A stretch of 64,000 bases of DNA from an uncultured Ignavibacteria bacterium (GCA_937944105.1 CALDZP010000073.1:1-64000); one strand, 5' to 3'. Shown: positions 9,901 through 18,896, counted from the first letter of the stretch. Numbers and translations are program-made. Notes: a model not told the origin generated them from the sequence alone.

Positions 9901-10758
9901 TTAACCGAGATAAGCTTTCAATGCTTTGCTTCTGGAGGCATGTCTTAGCCTTCTAATAGCTTTTTCTTTTATTTGTCTAACTCGTTCTCTCGTTAAATTA
10001 AATTTCTCACCAATTTCTTCCAATGTCAAAGAATGTTCGGAATTTAATCCAAAGTACAATTTTATTACTTCAGCTTCTCTTTCGGTTAATGTAGAAAGAG
10101 CTCTCTCAATTTCCTGTCTCAGAGATTCTTTCATCAATCCGTGATCAGGTGCAGGTTGCTGATCATTACTTATAACATCAAGCAATCTATTTTCTTCACC
10201 TGGAGCAAAAGGAGCATCCACAGAGACATGACGTCCAGATATTTTTAATGTATCAGCAATTTCATTTATTGGTATATTTAATTCTTCTGAAAGTTCTTCA
10301 GCGCTTGGTTCTCTTTCAAATTCTTGTTCGAGGTTACTAAAAGCTTTACCAATTTTATTTAACGCACCAACTCTATTAAGTGGTAAACGAACAATTCTAG
10401 ATTGTTCGGCAAGTGCCTGTAAAATGGACTGACGAATCCACCATACAGCATAAGATATAAATTTAAATCCACGAGTTTCATCAAATCTTTTTGCCGCTTT
10501 AATAAGACCTAGATTTCCTTCGTTAATTAAGTCACCCAGTGATAATCCCTGGTTTTGATATTGCTTAGCAACACTTACAACAAATCTTAAATTTGCTTTG
10601 ACCAGTTTTTCGAGGGCTTTCTGGTCACCTTTTTTAATTCTTTGAGCTAATTCAATCTCCTCTTCAGATGTTATTAAATCGACTTTCCCGATTTCTTGCA
10701 GGTATTTATCTAAAGATTGACTTTCACGGTTTGTGTATTGTTTTGTAATTCTCACCAT
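9901..10758 (-). CDS. rpoD: Primary RNA polymerase sigma factor
   Basis: A 285-residue sigma-70 family protein that directs RNA polymerase to housekeeping promoters. It starts at region 1.2 ([16 protein letters not shown]) and lacks region 1.1 and the non-conserved insert, which is the usual short form in Bacteroidota and Chlorobi. Regions 2.1-2.4 span about 55-112 ([32 protein letters not shown]). Region 4.2 with the helix-turn-helix [17 protein letters not shown] is at about 245-272. The gene starts 2 bases after the stop of the vertex-protein gene upstream, so it is almost certainly cotranscribed and perhaps translationally coupled. A separate internal promoter cannot be excluded. Confidence 0.93.
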   Translation of the reverse strand: MVRITKQYTNRESQSLDKYLQEIGKVDLITSEEEIELAQRIKKGDQKALEKLVKANLRFVVSVAKQYQNQGLSLGDLINEGNLGLIKAAKRFDETRGFKFISYAVWWIRQSILQALAEQSRIVRLPLNRVGALNKIGKAFSNLEQEFEREPSAEELSEELNIPINEIADTLKISGRHVSVDAPFAPGEENRLLDVISNDQQPAPDHGLMKESLRQEIERALSTLTEREAEVIKLYFGLNSEHSLTLEEIGEKFNLTRERVRQIKEKAIRRLRHASRSKALKAYLG

Positions 10759-10760
10759 AT

Positions 10761-11042
10761 TTATCCCTTTAAATTTGTTTCTAAATCAATTCTATCAATA
10801 ATTCCCACAATTGATGCATCTACAGGTGCCATATCCACAGGCAAAGGAATAACTGCTTCAGATGCAGTTATATACATAACAATTTCACCAGGACCAGCAC
10901 CAACTGTATCAATGGCAACAATTGGGTCGCCAGTTTCTTCTAATTTTGAATTTAACGGTTGAATAAATTGCATTTTCAACGATTGCAGGGCTGGATACTT
11001 TTTAGTAGCCCAAATTGTTCCAATAACCTTTGCAAAAAACAT
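10761..11042 (-). CDS. EutN/CcmL-family bacterial microcompartment vertex protein (copy 2)
   Basis: A 93-residue protein with the complete EutN/CcmL/PduN fold signature: [13 protein letters not shown] at the N-terminus, then [19 protein letters not shown] and [14 protein letters not shown] near the C-terminus. Members assemble as pentamers that cap the twelve vertices of microcompartment shells. Its ATG overlaps the stop of the other EutN gene by one base (TAATG) and its stop is 2 bases from the rpoD start. No hexameric BMC shell gene lies in the window, so a shell function depends on genes elsewhere. A free-standing pentamer role is the alternative. Confidence 0.85.
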   Translation of the reverse strand: MFFAKVIGTIWATKKYPALQSLKMQFIQPLNSKLEETGDPIVAIDTVGAGPGEIVMYITASEAVIPLPVDMAPVDASIVGIIDRIDLETNLKG

Positions 11043-11341
11043 TAGTTCTTTGCGGTCTCCAATTTTTCTTCTTTAATTACAATATCTAACTTATCAACAA
11101 TAGCCATAATAACAGCATCAATTGGTTTATTTTTTGTAAAAGTTGTTTGTCGTGCAGATGAACCAGTTGCAACAAGAACAACCTCACCTACACCAGCACC
11201 TACGCTGTCAACGGCAACAACAAAATTTTTAGTATCAGAATAATCGAGGTTAATCTGCCTGACAATTAAAAATTTTGCACCAACAAGGTTTTCATCTTTT
11301 CTCGTTGCCCAAACTGTTCCGATCACTCTTCCTAAAATCAA
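11042..11341 (-). CDS. EutN/CcmL-family bacterial microcompartment vertex protein (copy 1)
   Basis: A 99-residue protein with the same domain as the next gene: GRVIGTVWATRKDENL, then AVDSVGAGVGEVVLVATGSSA and PIDAVIMAIVDKLDIV, followed by a short charged tail (KEEKLETAKN). The two copies are clearly diverged paralogues (the motifs align but many positions differ). That is common in microcompartment loci, which often carry two or three vertex proteins. It follows the PIN-domain gene by 9 bases and overlaps the second EutN gene by one base. Its operon partners include deoB, which could supply a substrate for an aldehyde-producing pathway. That link is inference. Confidence 0.85.
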   Translation of the reverse strand: MILGRVIGTVWATRKDENLVGAKFLIVRQINLDYSDTKNFVVAVDSVGAGVGEVVLVATGSSARQTTFTKNKPIDAVIMAIVDKLDIVIKEEKLETAKN

Positions 11342-11350
11342 ATTTTCACC

Positions 11351-11737
11351 TCATTTTTTAATTTTTAATATTTTAACATTATTATAATTTAAATATTTTT
11401 CTTCATTAAAGGTAGCTAATACCAGCCTATTTTGAATTGCCATCATAACAACTATTGCATCACGCAAGTTCCAGATTTTAATATTTTTTTTTGAATTTTC
11501 AATAATTTCGGCGATTTTATCGGCATAACGGCTGTGAATTCCCAAAACTTTGAATCCATAAAGCATTTGGTCTGCATATATTTTATTGGTTATTCCGGCA
11601 AATTCATAAACCTCAGTTGCATTAATTACAGTTGTAAAACAATCATATCTCAACATTAATTTCATTAGATAAGATTCTTTTTCTTTTGTAGTTAGATGAT
11701 CTATAAGTATATCGGTATCAACTAAAATTTGTTTCAT
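11351..11737 (-). CDS. PIN-domain protein, VapC-like ribonuclease
   Basis: A 128-residue PIN domain. Acidic metal-binding positions are visible: Asp7/Asp9 in LVDTDILIDHL, Glu in NATEVYEFA, Asp in LRDAIVVMMAI and a late NEEKYL segment. Such proteins usually act as Mg-dependent endoribonucleases, most often as VapC toxins. The ATG overlaps the stop of the small upstream gene by 4 bases (ATGA), as in toxin-antitoxin pairs. It is inside a housekeeping operon (deoB upstream, EutN genes downstream), which is unusual for a mobile toxin module. A solitary RNA-processing role is possible. Confidence 0.8.
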   Translation of the reverse strand: MKQILVDTDILIDHLTTKEKESYLMKLMLRYDCFTTVINATEVYEFAGITNKIYADQMLYGFKVLGIHSRYADKIAEIIENSKKNIKIWNLRDAIVVMMAIQNRLVLATFNEEKYLNYNNVKILKIKK

Positions 11738-11979
11738 TTAATTATTTTTCCTTTTGAACGTACAACCCCAAGCGCAATTTCTAATGGAATTTTCTGAGTA
11801 ATCGAAATTTTCTCAACCAATTTTTTAGGTAAATTTTCCACTTTACAAATTTCTTCTATATCTGGTACTAATTTGATTTTGAAAGTACTAATACCAAGTG
11901 ATTTAAGATATTTAATATCTTCTTTCTTTAGTACCAGAGAATCCTTTACCAATTTTGCTTCGAATTCTTTTTCTGTCAT
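11734..11979 (-). CDS. Small protein paired with the PIN-domain gene, probable antitoxin
   Basis: An 81-residue protein starting MTEKEFEAKLVKDS, rich in Lys, Glu and Ile. The start at 11979 is chosen because its ATG overlaps the deoB stop by one base (TAATG); a longer in-frame ATG at 12042 lies inside deoB. I recognise no domain. The central ISTFKIKLVPDIEEICKVE could form a small beta-helix fold, and the Lys-rich C-terminus ends SKGKIIK. Position and a 4-base overlap with the PIN gene suggest it is the cognate antitoxin. No AbrB- or MetJ-like DNA-binding motif is obvious, so the assignment rests on context. Confidence 0.6.
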   Translation of the reverse strand: MTEKEFEAKLVKDSLVLKKEDIKYLKSLGISTFKIKLVPDIEEICKVENLPKKLVEKISITQKIPLEIALGVVRSKGKIIK

Positions 11980-13145
11980 TAAATTATTTCCTGATAAAAA
12001 CTTGTTCCATAAAGTGAATTTTTGATTTTGTAAAAGTCGCAAATAGTTTTTGCTAAATCAGCAAATGTGTTTCTTAAACCAATATTTACATTTTTCTTAA
12101 TTTCCTTACCATATACTAAAACAGGGACAAGTTCACGAGTATGGTCAGTACCAGGAAATGTTGGGTCGTTGCCATGGTCTGCCGTTATAAAAAGAATATC
12201 CTCATCAGCCATTGCATCGATAATCTCTGGTATATAATTATCAAACTCCTTTAATGCATTATAAAAGCCGTGAACATCATTCCTATGTCCATAAAGCATA
12301 TCAAAATCAACAAGATTTGTCATTATGTAAGAATATTTTTCAGACTTAATAAACTCAATAGTTTGTAAAATCCCATCGAGATTATTTTTTGTTTTTATCT
12401 GAACATCAATGTTTCTATAAGCATACAGATCATTTATCTTACCTATTCCAATTGTTTTGATATTATTTTTCTTTAAAACATCGAAAATTATCTCACCATG
12501 TGGTTCTAATGCAAAATCTTTTCGTCGGTGTGTTCTTTGAAAATTACCATTAGAACCAATAAAAGGACGAGCGATAATCCTTCCAACAGCATGTTCTCCA
12601 ATCATTACTTTTTCACGTGTTACTTTACAAATTTCATATAATCTTTCGACTGGTATTACTTCTTCATGTGCAGCAATCTGGAAAACTGAATCGGCACTTG
12701 TATATATAATTGGGAATCCCGTCTCTATATGTTTTTCTCCTAATTCTTTTATTATTTCAGTACCTGAAGCTGCTTTATTACCAAGTATTCCCTTTAAATT
12801 ATTCTCCTTAAGAAATTTTTGAATAACCTCATCTGGAAATCCATCTGGATAAACTGGAAACCTTATGTTAGAAATTAAACCGCCTAATTCCCAGTGCCCT
12901 GTTGTACTATCTTTTCCTGTTGAAACTTCTTTCATTTTCCCATAACAACCAATGATTTCAGATGGTTTTGATTCAAGGGAAATTAATTCTCCAATTCCAA
13001 ATAATTCCAGATTAGGTAAATGAAAATTCTCAATTCTTTTTGAAATATTGCCAAGTGTATTTGATCCTTCATCGTTGTAAATTCTGGCATCGGGTGCACT
13101 TCCAATGCCAACTCCATCAAGAACAATTACTATAGCTTTTCCCAT
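11979..13145 (-). CDS. deoB: Phosphopentomutase
   Basis: A 388-residue enzyme of the alkaline-phosphatase superfamily that interconverts (deoxy)ribose-1-phosphate and (deoxy)ribose-5-phosphate in nucleoside salvage. Metal ligands and core motifs are present: Asp10 in IVLDGVGIG, the phospho-Thr region GKDSTTGHWE at about 78-86, DFDMLYGHRND, and ITADHGNDPTFPGTDHTRE near residue 325-340. Length matches the family. It sits 20 bases after the GAF/GGDEF gene and overlaps the next gene by one base. No deoC, deoA or deoD gene lies nearby. Its product deoxyribose-5-phosphate is the substrate of DeoC, which releases acetaldehyde. Confidence 0.95.
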   Translation of the reverse strand: MGKAIVIVLDGVGIGSAPDARIYNDEGSNTLGNISKRIENFHLPNLELFGIGELISLESKPSEIIGCYGKMKEVSTGKDSTTGHWELGGLISNIRFPVYPDGFPDEVIQKFLKENNLKGILGNKAASGTEIIKELGEKHIETGFPIIYTSADSVFQIAAHEEVIPVERLYEICKVTREKVMIGEHAVGRIIARPFIGSNGNFQRTHRRKDFALEPHGEIIFDVLKKNNIKTIGIGKINDLYAYRNIDVQIKTKNNLDGILQTIEFIKSEKYSYIMTNLVDFDMLYGHRNDVHGFYNALKEFDNYIPEIIDAMADEDILFITADHGNDPTFPGTDHTRELVPVLVYGKEIKKNVNIGLRNTFADLAKTICDFYKIKNSLYGTSFYQEII

Positions 13146-13165
13146 AAACTTAATATATTTAGTTT

Positions 13166-14998
13166 TTATTTAGTAGTCCTTATTCTGTTACCACCATCTA
13201 ATATTGCTTTATTTAATGCATTTTCAGCTGCAGAAAAAAGAGTATCTGCTTTAATAATTTTTTCTCCACTGGCATATCCAATACTAACAGTAATATTAAA
13301 TTCAAACTCTTCAAAGTTTACGGTTTCACCTGCAATTTTTTGTAAAATTTTTTGACACCAAATATTATCACTTGCTATATCTCTTTTCAAGAATAATACA
13401 CCAAACTTAAGATTTTCTAATCGACCAATTAACATTAAATTTTCTGCTTCCTTGGTCAATTGTAATGAAATATGTTTTGCGATTTTAGGTATAACTTTTG
13501 ATGAATAGTTTTTTACCAATTTATCGACATGATCAACCGAAATCAATGCAAGACCTATGTGCATTCCAATAGAACTAAACTTCGTTAATTCTTCCTGAAC
13601 TCTTTGTTCAAAAGTTACCCGATTTAGTAACATAGTTTCAAGATCTATGCTTAAATAATTTTCTAATAGATCTTTATTTATCAAATGGTCAAGTTGTGAA
13701 GCGAAATAGTTTGCAACTTTCTCAACAAGCCTCACATCATCGTTTGTATAAATTTTCTTTTTTAAGCTTTCAAACACAAATGCGCCATGAATTCTTCGGC
13801 TTGAACTAATAGGCACAATCATTAACGAACCCTTGATATCAGAAAGAAGATTTTTCCTATAAATAAAATATTTATTAATGCTTGAATCATCTATTCGTAT
13901 GCTATCGCCAGTTCTTAAAGACATACCTATTAATGTTTCTTGACTTACATCAACTGGCAAACTTTCACCTATATAATCTATTGAAGTATTATTAACTACT
14001 TTTTTAAGTATATAGTTCTTTGCTGAGGCATCATATAGAACAATACCCAATACATCCCATTCCAAGAATTTATCAGCAAAAACAATAAAGTTTTGAATCA
14101 ACTTTTTTTCACTGAATTCTTTTGTTGAATTTCCAATTAACTCAAGTATTGCATCAAGTTTTTGATTGACAAGTTCAATATTAAATTTTTCATCATATAT
14201 ACTCAACACAAGTGTAATCATCCTAACAAATTTACCAAGAGTATAGATAGTTTCTGAACCAAATGCATCCTCGCTTTTACTATCAATTGCAAGTACACCT
14301 AAAACTTTTTCATTTAAATATACTGGTACCGCCGCAATCGATTTAATACCGATAGGGATTGAATAATATTTTATCAAGTCCCTTTCAACATTTGAATTTA
14401 TATTACAGGTATAATTAGGATTGCCTGATAAGATTACTTTACTAATTATGTCCGAGCCCAAATGATATTTTATTTTTTGCAAATCCGCTACATCTGAAGC
14501 AAAATTATGAAAAATAATCTGATTCTTATCTCTTCTAAACCAAAAAAAAATGGCAGAGTGTGCAAGAAAAACATGTTTAATTACTTCAAGGACTTTATCC
14601 AGAATAAAATTAAATTGAACATCAACACTCGCGCTTCCTGGAATTGGTTCAAGAGCTATCCTTTTATATTGTTCGTTCAGATCCTGCGGGACAAATTGAG
14701 CAATCTTTCTATTAATAACTCTTTCTTGAATATCTATATCCGTTAAGATTTTATTTTCCTGAGACTGATTTGTACTTTCTTCTTTCAATGATTCATTCGA
14801 AGAATAATTGTCATTAAGTTCTGGTACCTCTTTAATATCATTTTGCTTACGGTAGAAGATAATGAAACTAATTATAACTAAAACAACCCCCGTAAGAATA
14901 ATTTTTATCACTAAGGAATCAACTAAAAAAAATCCTAGAATGAATAGAATAACAAGTATAGAAAATATTAATATCTTCTTAAAAAAGATTTTTCTCAA
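13166..14998 (-). CDS. Membrane-anchored GAF-GAF protein with degenerate GGDEF domain
   Basis: A 610-residue protein with two N-terminal membrane helices (about 8-25 and 30-48), an acidic linker, and two GAF-type sensor modules at about 120-270 and 290-440. A C-terminal diguanylate-cyclase-like domain follows at about 450-610. The GGDEF signature position aligns with ENLKF (528-532) before GVLF, so the active-site Gly-Gly-Asp-Glu is lost. The later SIGYASG and ALNKAILDGGNRI segments of the GGDEF fold remain. It should therefore not make c-di-GMP; it may bind a nucleotide or only dimerise. Its ATG overlaps the ysxC stop by 4 bases. Signal and partner are unknown. Confidence 0.8.
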   Translation of the reverse strand: MRKIFFKKILIFSILVILFILGFFLVDSLVIKIILTGVVLVIISFIIFYRKQNDIKEVPELNDNYSSNESLKEESTNQSQENKILTDIDIQERVINRKIAQFVPQDLNEQYKRIALEPIPGSASVDVQFNFILDKVLEVIKHVFLAHSAIFFWFRRDKNQIIFHNFASDVADLQKIKYHLGSDIISKVILSGNPNYTCNINSNVERDLIKYYSIPIGIKSIAAVPVYLNEKVLGVLAIDSKSEDAFGSETIYTLGKFVRMITLVLSIYDEKFNIELVNQKLDAILELIGNSTKEFSEKKLIQNFIVFADKFLEWDVLGIVLYDASAKNYILKKVVNNTSIDYIGESLPVDVSQETLIGMSLRTGDSIRIDDSSINKYFIYRKNLLSDIKGSLMIVPISSSRRIHGAFVFESLKKKIYTNDDVRLVEKVANYFASQLDHLINKDLLENYLSIDLETMLLNRVTFEQRVQEELTKFSSIGMHIGLALISVDHVDKLVKNYSSKVIPKIAKHISLQLTKEAENLMLIGRLENLKFGVLFLKRDIASDNIWCQKILQKIAGETVNFEEFEFNITVSIGYASGEKIIKADTLFSAAENALNKAILDGGNRIRTTK

Positions 14999-15612
14999 TC
15001 CTTTTTCTCTCTACTTTCAATAACTTTTTTAATAATATACGATTGAAGCTGATTTTTTCCTTCACCAGTTTTAGCCGAATAGAAAATAAAATCATATGCT
15101 GAATTGTTCTGAATATTTAAGACTAAATTTTTCAATTTCGACTTTTCTGATTGCTTTAATTTATCAACTTTTGTAAACAAAATGCAATAAGATAAACCAA
15201 GATTCATTATATAATCTTTAGCTATTTCGTCGAGACGAGTAAAAGGTACTCTTGAATCCATCAAATGGCAGACAAGAATAATTTTGTTACTCACTCTGAA
15301 ATAATCTTGGATCAATTGTGAAAATCTGAAACTATCTTCTTTGCTTGTAGATGCATATCCAAAACCGGGTAAATCTACTAAGTAAAATTTTTCATCAACT
15401 ACATAAAAATTTATTGAGCGAGTTTTACCGGGAGTCTGACTTACTTTTGCAAGATTTTTTTTATTGAGTAATGAATTAATTAATGAAGATTTACCTACAT
15501 TAGATCGGCCCATAAAAACAATTTCTGGTATTTTTTGTGTTTTTAATTGTTCAAGTGAATAGACCGTTCTTTCAAGCCTCACATTATCAAAATTAATTTT
15601 CATCAAATTCAA
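14995..15612 (-). CDS. ysxC: Ribosome biogenesis GTPase YsxC/EngB (YihA family)
   Basis: A 205-residue TRAFAC GTPase required for late assembly of the 50S subunit. G1 is GRSNVGKSS at 35-43, G2 includes the Thr of QTPGKTRS, G3 is DLPG at 80-83 (followed by FGYA, typical of the family) and G4 is TKVD at 147-150. It is the first gene of the operon that ends with rpoD, and starts about 30 bases after the terminator of the ribosomal-protein block. The 4-base overlap with the GAF/GGDEF gene suggests coupling. Confidence 0.95.
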   Translation of the reverse strand: MNLMKINFDNVRLERTVYSLEQLKTQKIPEIVFMGRSNVGKSSLINSLLNKKNLAKVSQTPGKTRSINFYVVDEKFYLVDLPGFGYASTSKEDSFRFSQLIQDYFRVSNKIILVCHLMDSRVPFTRLDEIAKDYIMNLGLSYCILFTKVDKLKQSEKSKLKNLVLNIQNNSAYDFIFYSAKTGEGKNQLQSYIIKKVIESREKKD

Positions 15613-15644
15613 ATCGATTTTATGTTTTCAATAATTTCGATAAA

Positions 15645-15681
15645 ATAAAAAAGGAGTAGTCAGAAAAATCTAACTACTCCT
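15645..15681 (-). terminator. Terminator of the ribosomal-protein block, after rplQ
   Basis: Arms AGGAGTAGT (15652-15660) and ACTACTCCT (15673-15681) form a 9-base stem. On the minus strand it is followed by seven T residues and further T-rich sequence. It lies 20 bases past the rplQ stop and separates the alpha cluster from ysxC. Confidence 0.85.
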
Positions 15682-15701
15682 GAATCATCGTTTTCTTAAT
15701 T

Positions 15702-16295
15702 TTAGTTTTCTTTCTTTTCAGCGTTAGATTCTGATTCAGAGTTTAAATCATCCGAACTTTTTTCTTCTTTAGTTCCAGAATCCTTATTTACATCTTCTAT
15801 ATTAGATTGTTCTTCATCTTTAGATTCAGAAGCAGCTGTTTTTTCTGCTTCAGTTTTTTCTTCTTTCCCATCTACTATGTCTTTTTTAGCTTCAACCTGT
15901 TTTTCTTCTTTTTTCTTAACACTCTTAACTTCACCTTCATTATAATCAACAAGTTCTAAAATTGCTAAATCTGCACCATCACCTCTTCTTGAGCCAAGTT
16001 TAACCACTCGTGTATACCCACCCGGACGATCACCGATTTTCACTAATATCTCTGAAAACAATTCTTTAAGTACTTCTCTATCTTTAATAAATCTTGCAAC
16101 ATATCTACGAGAAGATAAATCGCCCTTACGAGCTTTGGTAATTAATTTTTCAACAAAACTGCGTGCTTCTTTTGCCTTAGCGACAGTAGTCTTAATTTTT
16201 TTGTGCCTTAACAGTGCAATTGCAAGATTTTCAAGTAAAGCTTTTTTATGACTTGTTGTTCTTTTTAATTTTCTACCTTTAACTGCGTGTCTCAT
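15702..16295 (-). CDS. rplQ: 50S ribosomal protein L17 with acidic C-terminal extension
   Basis: The first ~118 residues are a standard L17 (MRHAVKGRKLKRTTSHKKAL start, LITKARKGDLSSRRYVARF, GGYTRVVKLGSRRGDGADLA). The remaining ~79 residues are a low-complexity Lys/Glu/Ser/Asp tail, so the protein is 197 residues against about 115-130 in most bacteria. L17 lines the exit-tunnel region of the 50S subunit. The tail is likely disordered and surface-exposed. The gene starts 14 bases after rpoA, the usual alpha-operon order. Confidence 0.95.
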   Translation of the reverse strand: MRHAVKGRKLKRTTSHKKALLENLAIALLRHKKIKTTVAKAKEARSFVEKLITKARKGDLSSRRYVARFIKDREVLKELFSEILVKIGDRPGGYTRVVKLGSRRGDGADLAILELVDYNEGEVKSVKKKEEKQVEAKKDIVDGKEEKTEAEKTAASESKDEEQSNIEDVNKDSGTKEEKSSDDLNSESESNAEKKEN

Positions 16296-16309
16296 TTTTA
16301 TATTCCCAG

Positions 16310-17296
16310 TTATTCTTTTTCATTTTCGAAATATTTATCTACATCCATTCCAAATTGGAGTCCTAATTCCTGGATTTTCTCTTTAATCTCATCCAGTGAT
16401 TTTCGCCCGAAATTTCTAAATCTTAATAATTCGCTTTCTTCTCTTCGAACGATATCAGCGACTGTATTAATACTGGCTCCTCTTAAAGAATTAGTCGCAC
16501 GAACAGAAAGTTCAAGTTCTTCGATTGATTTTTTCAGAATCTTTCTAATTCTTTCTTTTTCAGGATCTCTTTGTTTTTCTTTTTCAGCTTTCTCTTCAAA
16601 TTTATATGAAATAAAGAATTCAAAATGATCTCTTAAAATTGTCGCGGCTTTATTTAATGTTTCTTCTGGCGTTATTGAACCATCGGTTGTAATCTCAAGA
16701 GTTAATCTTTCCAGATTATCTCTATTTTCATATCTAATTGTTTCAACAGTATAATTAACATTCTTAACAGGAGTGTAAATACTATCAATCGGAATAACAC
16801 CAATTGAATATTCAGGATTTTTATTTTCCTCTGCCGGGACATAACCTATCCCATAGCCAATCCATAAATCCATATTGAAATTTGCATTTTTACCGAGAGT
16901 TGCTATATATGCATCAGGATTGAGTACTTCCACATCTGGAGCTTGTTTTTGAATCTCTGCAGCACGAAGTTCACCAGGACCTTTGACTTTCAATGAAATC
17001 TTATTAACTCTATCATTTAATAATTTTATTCTAACTTGTTTTAAGTTCAAAATAATTTCTGTTACATCTTCTTTAACGCCTTCAATTGTGCTGTATTCAT
17101 GAAGAATATTATCAATTTTAATTGCTTTAAAAGCAAATCCAGGGATAGAAGATATTAAAACCCGGCGCAAAGAATTTCCAATTGTGATTCCAAAACCTCT
17201 TTCAAGCGGTTGAATCACAAATTTTCCATAACTTGAAGTATAAGAGTTTCGATCTAATGTAATTTTTTCAGGTAATTGCAATAATGATAAACTCAT
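16310..17296 (-). CDS. rpoA: DNA-directed RNA polymerase subunit alpha
   Basis: A 328-residue alpha subunit. The N-terminal assembly domain carries RGFGITIGNSLRRVLISSIPG, the platform for beta and beta-prime. A charged linker at about 235-250 leads to the C-terminal domain with ELSVRATNSLR and FGRKSLDEIKEKI, which contacts UP elements and activators. Length and both domains are complete. It lies between rpsD and rplQ in the alpha cluster, with 26 bases separating it from rpsD. Confidence 0.97.
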   Translation of the reverse strand: MSLSLLQLPEKITLDRNSYTSSYGKFVIQPLERGFGITIGNSLRRVLISSIPGFAFKAIKIDNILHEYSTIEGVKEDVTEIILNLKQVRIKLLNDRVNKISLKVKGPGELRAAEIQKQAPDVEVLNPDAYIATLGKNANFNMDLWIGYGIGYVPAEENKNPEYSIGVIPIDSIYTPVKNVNYTVETIRYENRDNLERLTLEITTDGSITPEETLNKAATILRDHFEFFISYKFEEKAEKEKQRDPEKERIRKILKKSIEELELSVRATNSLRGASINTVADIVRREESELLRFRNFGRKSLDEIKEKIQELGLQFGMDVDKYFENEKE

Positions 17297-17322
17297 CTCT
17301 CAACCTTTCCTAAGGTTATTGA

Positions 17323-17949
17323 TTATTTAGAATATAATTCAACTATTAACTGTTCATTTGCATTAAGTGGAATATCCTGCCTTTCAGGAATGTGCAAGAA
17401 AGTTCCTGAAAGTGTTGCTTTATCAATTTGTAGCCAGGGATATGTTCCTTCCTTAACCCTCTTAAGTGAATTATGTATGATATCAAGAGTTTTGCTCTTT
17501 TCTTTAATAGAAACAACCTGACCAGGCTTTAAAAGATAAGATGGTATATCAACAATTTTACCATCTACCAGAATATGTCTATGACGGACTAATTGTCGAG
17601 CTGCCTTTCTCGAAGGAGCAAAACCTAAACGATAGACTACATTATCAAGCCTTCTCTCAAGCAACTTAATCAAATTATCACCTGTTCGACCTTTTTGTTT
17701 CAATGCTTTCTCAAAATAATTTTTAAATTGTCTTTCAAGAAGACCATAAATTCTTTTAACTTTTTGCTTCTCTCTTAATTGAATACCATATTCACTAATC
17801 TTTGTCCTTCTAGAAGTTCCATGTTGACCTGGAGGATAATTTTTCTTTTCCAGAGGACACTTCTCAGTATAACATTTAGTTCCTTTTAAGAACAGCTTTT
17901 GTCTTTCTCGTCTACATAATTTACAAACAGCGTCATGATAAACTGCCAT
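17323..17949 (-). CDS. rpsD: 30S ribosomal protein S4
   Basis: A 208-residue S4, the 16S rRNA 5'-domain assembly protein. The N-terminus keeps a zinc-binding set (Cys9, Cys12, Cys26, Cys31), i.e. the C+ form of S4. The S4 RNA-binding domain is in [29 protein letters not shown] sequence in the second half. In many bacteria S4 represses its own alpha operon; no leader structure was identified here. Gene order rpsM-rpsK-rpsD-rpoA is canonical. Confidence 0.96.
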   Translation of the reverse strand: MAVYHDAVCKLCRRERQKLFLKGTKCYTEKCPLEKKNYPPGQHGTSRRTKISEYGIQLREKQKVKRIYGLLERQFKNYFEKALKQKGRTGDNLIKLLERRLDNVVYRLGFAPSRKAARQLVRHRHILVDGKIVDIPSYLLKPGQVVSIKEKSKTLDIIHNSLKRVKEGTYPWLQIDKATLSGTFLHIPERQDIPLNANEQLIVELYSK

Positions 17950-17967
17950 TTACTTTTTCTCCAATAA

Positions 17968-18354
17968 TTAAACTCTTCTTCTTTTTGGTGGTCTACAACC
18001 ATTATGTGGTATAGGAGTTATATCCTTAATAGATTCAATATGAAGTCCCGCATTAGCAAGTGCACGTATTGCTGCTTCTCTTCCCGCACCAGGACCTTTA
18101 ATTAAAACATCTACTTTTCTGATACCTGCATCATAAGCTTCTTTAGCTGCTGCATCAGCTGTAACTTGTGCAGCAAAAGGCGTGTTTTTCCTTGAACCTT
18201 TAAATCCATTTTTACCTGCCGACGACCAGGCAATAGTATTTCCATAAATATCAGTAATCGTTACAATAATATTATTGAAAGTTGCCTGAATATGTGCAAC
18301 TCCTTTTGGATCTATATGAATTTTTTTCTTTGATTTTTTCTGCGTCTTTGCCAA
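17968..18354 (-). CDS. rpsK: 30S ribosomal protein S11
   Basis: A 128-residue S11 of the platform of the small subunit. Family motifs are clear: [17 protein letters not shown] [32 protein letters not shown] and a C-terminal [15 protein letters not shown]. The N-terminal 15 residues are Lys-rich. Located 18 bases from rpsD and 16 from rpsM. Confidence 0.97.
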   Translation of the reverse strand: MAKTQKKSKKKIHIDPKGVAHIQATFNNIIVTITDIYGNTIAWSSAGKNGFKGSRKNTPFAAQVTADAAAKEAYDAGIRKVDVLIKGPGAGREAAIRALANAGLHIESIKDITPIPHNGCRPPKRRRV

Positions 18355-18370
18355 GTTTCAATCTCCTGAA

Positions 18371-18754
18371 TTATTTCTTAGCTACTGCTTTTTTCTTACC
18401 AGCAACTGTTTTCCTCTTACCTTTTCTTGTACGAGCATTGGTTCGTGTTCTTTGACCACGTACTGGTAAACCTTTCCTATGTCTTAAACCTCTATATGTA
18501 CCAATATCCATTAATCTTTTTATATTCATCTGAACTTCACTTCTCAAAGCACCTTCAACTTTATAATCTGATGTTATAACAGACCTTATTGCTGCAACTT
18601 CATCAGGAGTTAAGTCACCAACTTTTTTGTTTGGATCAACATTTGCTGCTTTTAATATTTCAAAAGTGTTTGATCGACCAATACCATAAATTAAAGGTAA
18701 AGCGTATGCAATTTTTTTATTTTTTGGTAAATCAATTCCTGCTATTCGTGCCAA
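18371..18754 (-). CDS. rpsM: 30S ribosomal protein S13
   Basis: A 127-residue S13, the head protein contacting L5 and L31 and the P-site tRNA. It starts [15 protein letters not shown], has the YIYGIGR-like [13 protein letters not shown] segment and the C-terminal [19 protein letters not shown]. The gene follows rpmJ by 15 bases. Confidence 0.97.
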   Translation of the reverse strand: MARIAGIDLPKNKKIAYALPLIYGIGRSNTFEILKAANVDPNKKVGDLTPDEVAAIRSVITSDYKVEGALRSEVQMNIKRLMDIGTYRGLRHRKGLPVRGQRTRTNARTRKGKRKTVAGKKKAVAKK

Positions 18755-18769
18755 TTTTAAACTCCTTAT

Positions 18770-18883
18770 TTATCCTTGTCTTTGCTTATGTTTTGGATTT
18801 TTACAAATAACTCTAACCTGACCTTTTCTTTTAATAATTTTACAATGTTCACATCTTTTTTTTACTGACGCTCTTACTTTCAT
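18770..18883 (-). CDS. rpmJ: 50S ribosomal protein L36
   Basis: A 37-residue protein translated from the ATG at 18883: [20 protein letters not shown] at the start and a [11 protein letters not shown] end. The four zinc ligands Cys11, Cys14, Cys27 and His32 are all present, so this is the zinc-binding form. It is too short for most ORF callers but sits exactly where expected, between infA and rpsM. Confidence 0.95.
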   Translation of the reverse strand: MKVRASVKKRCEHCKIIKRKGQVRVICKNPKHKQRQG

Positions 18884-18896
18884 TTCAAACTCCGTT

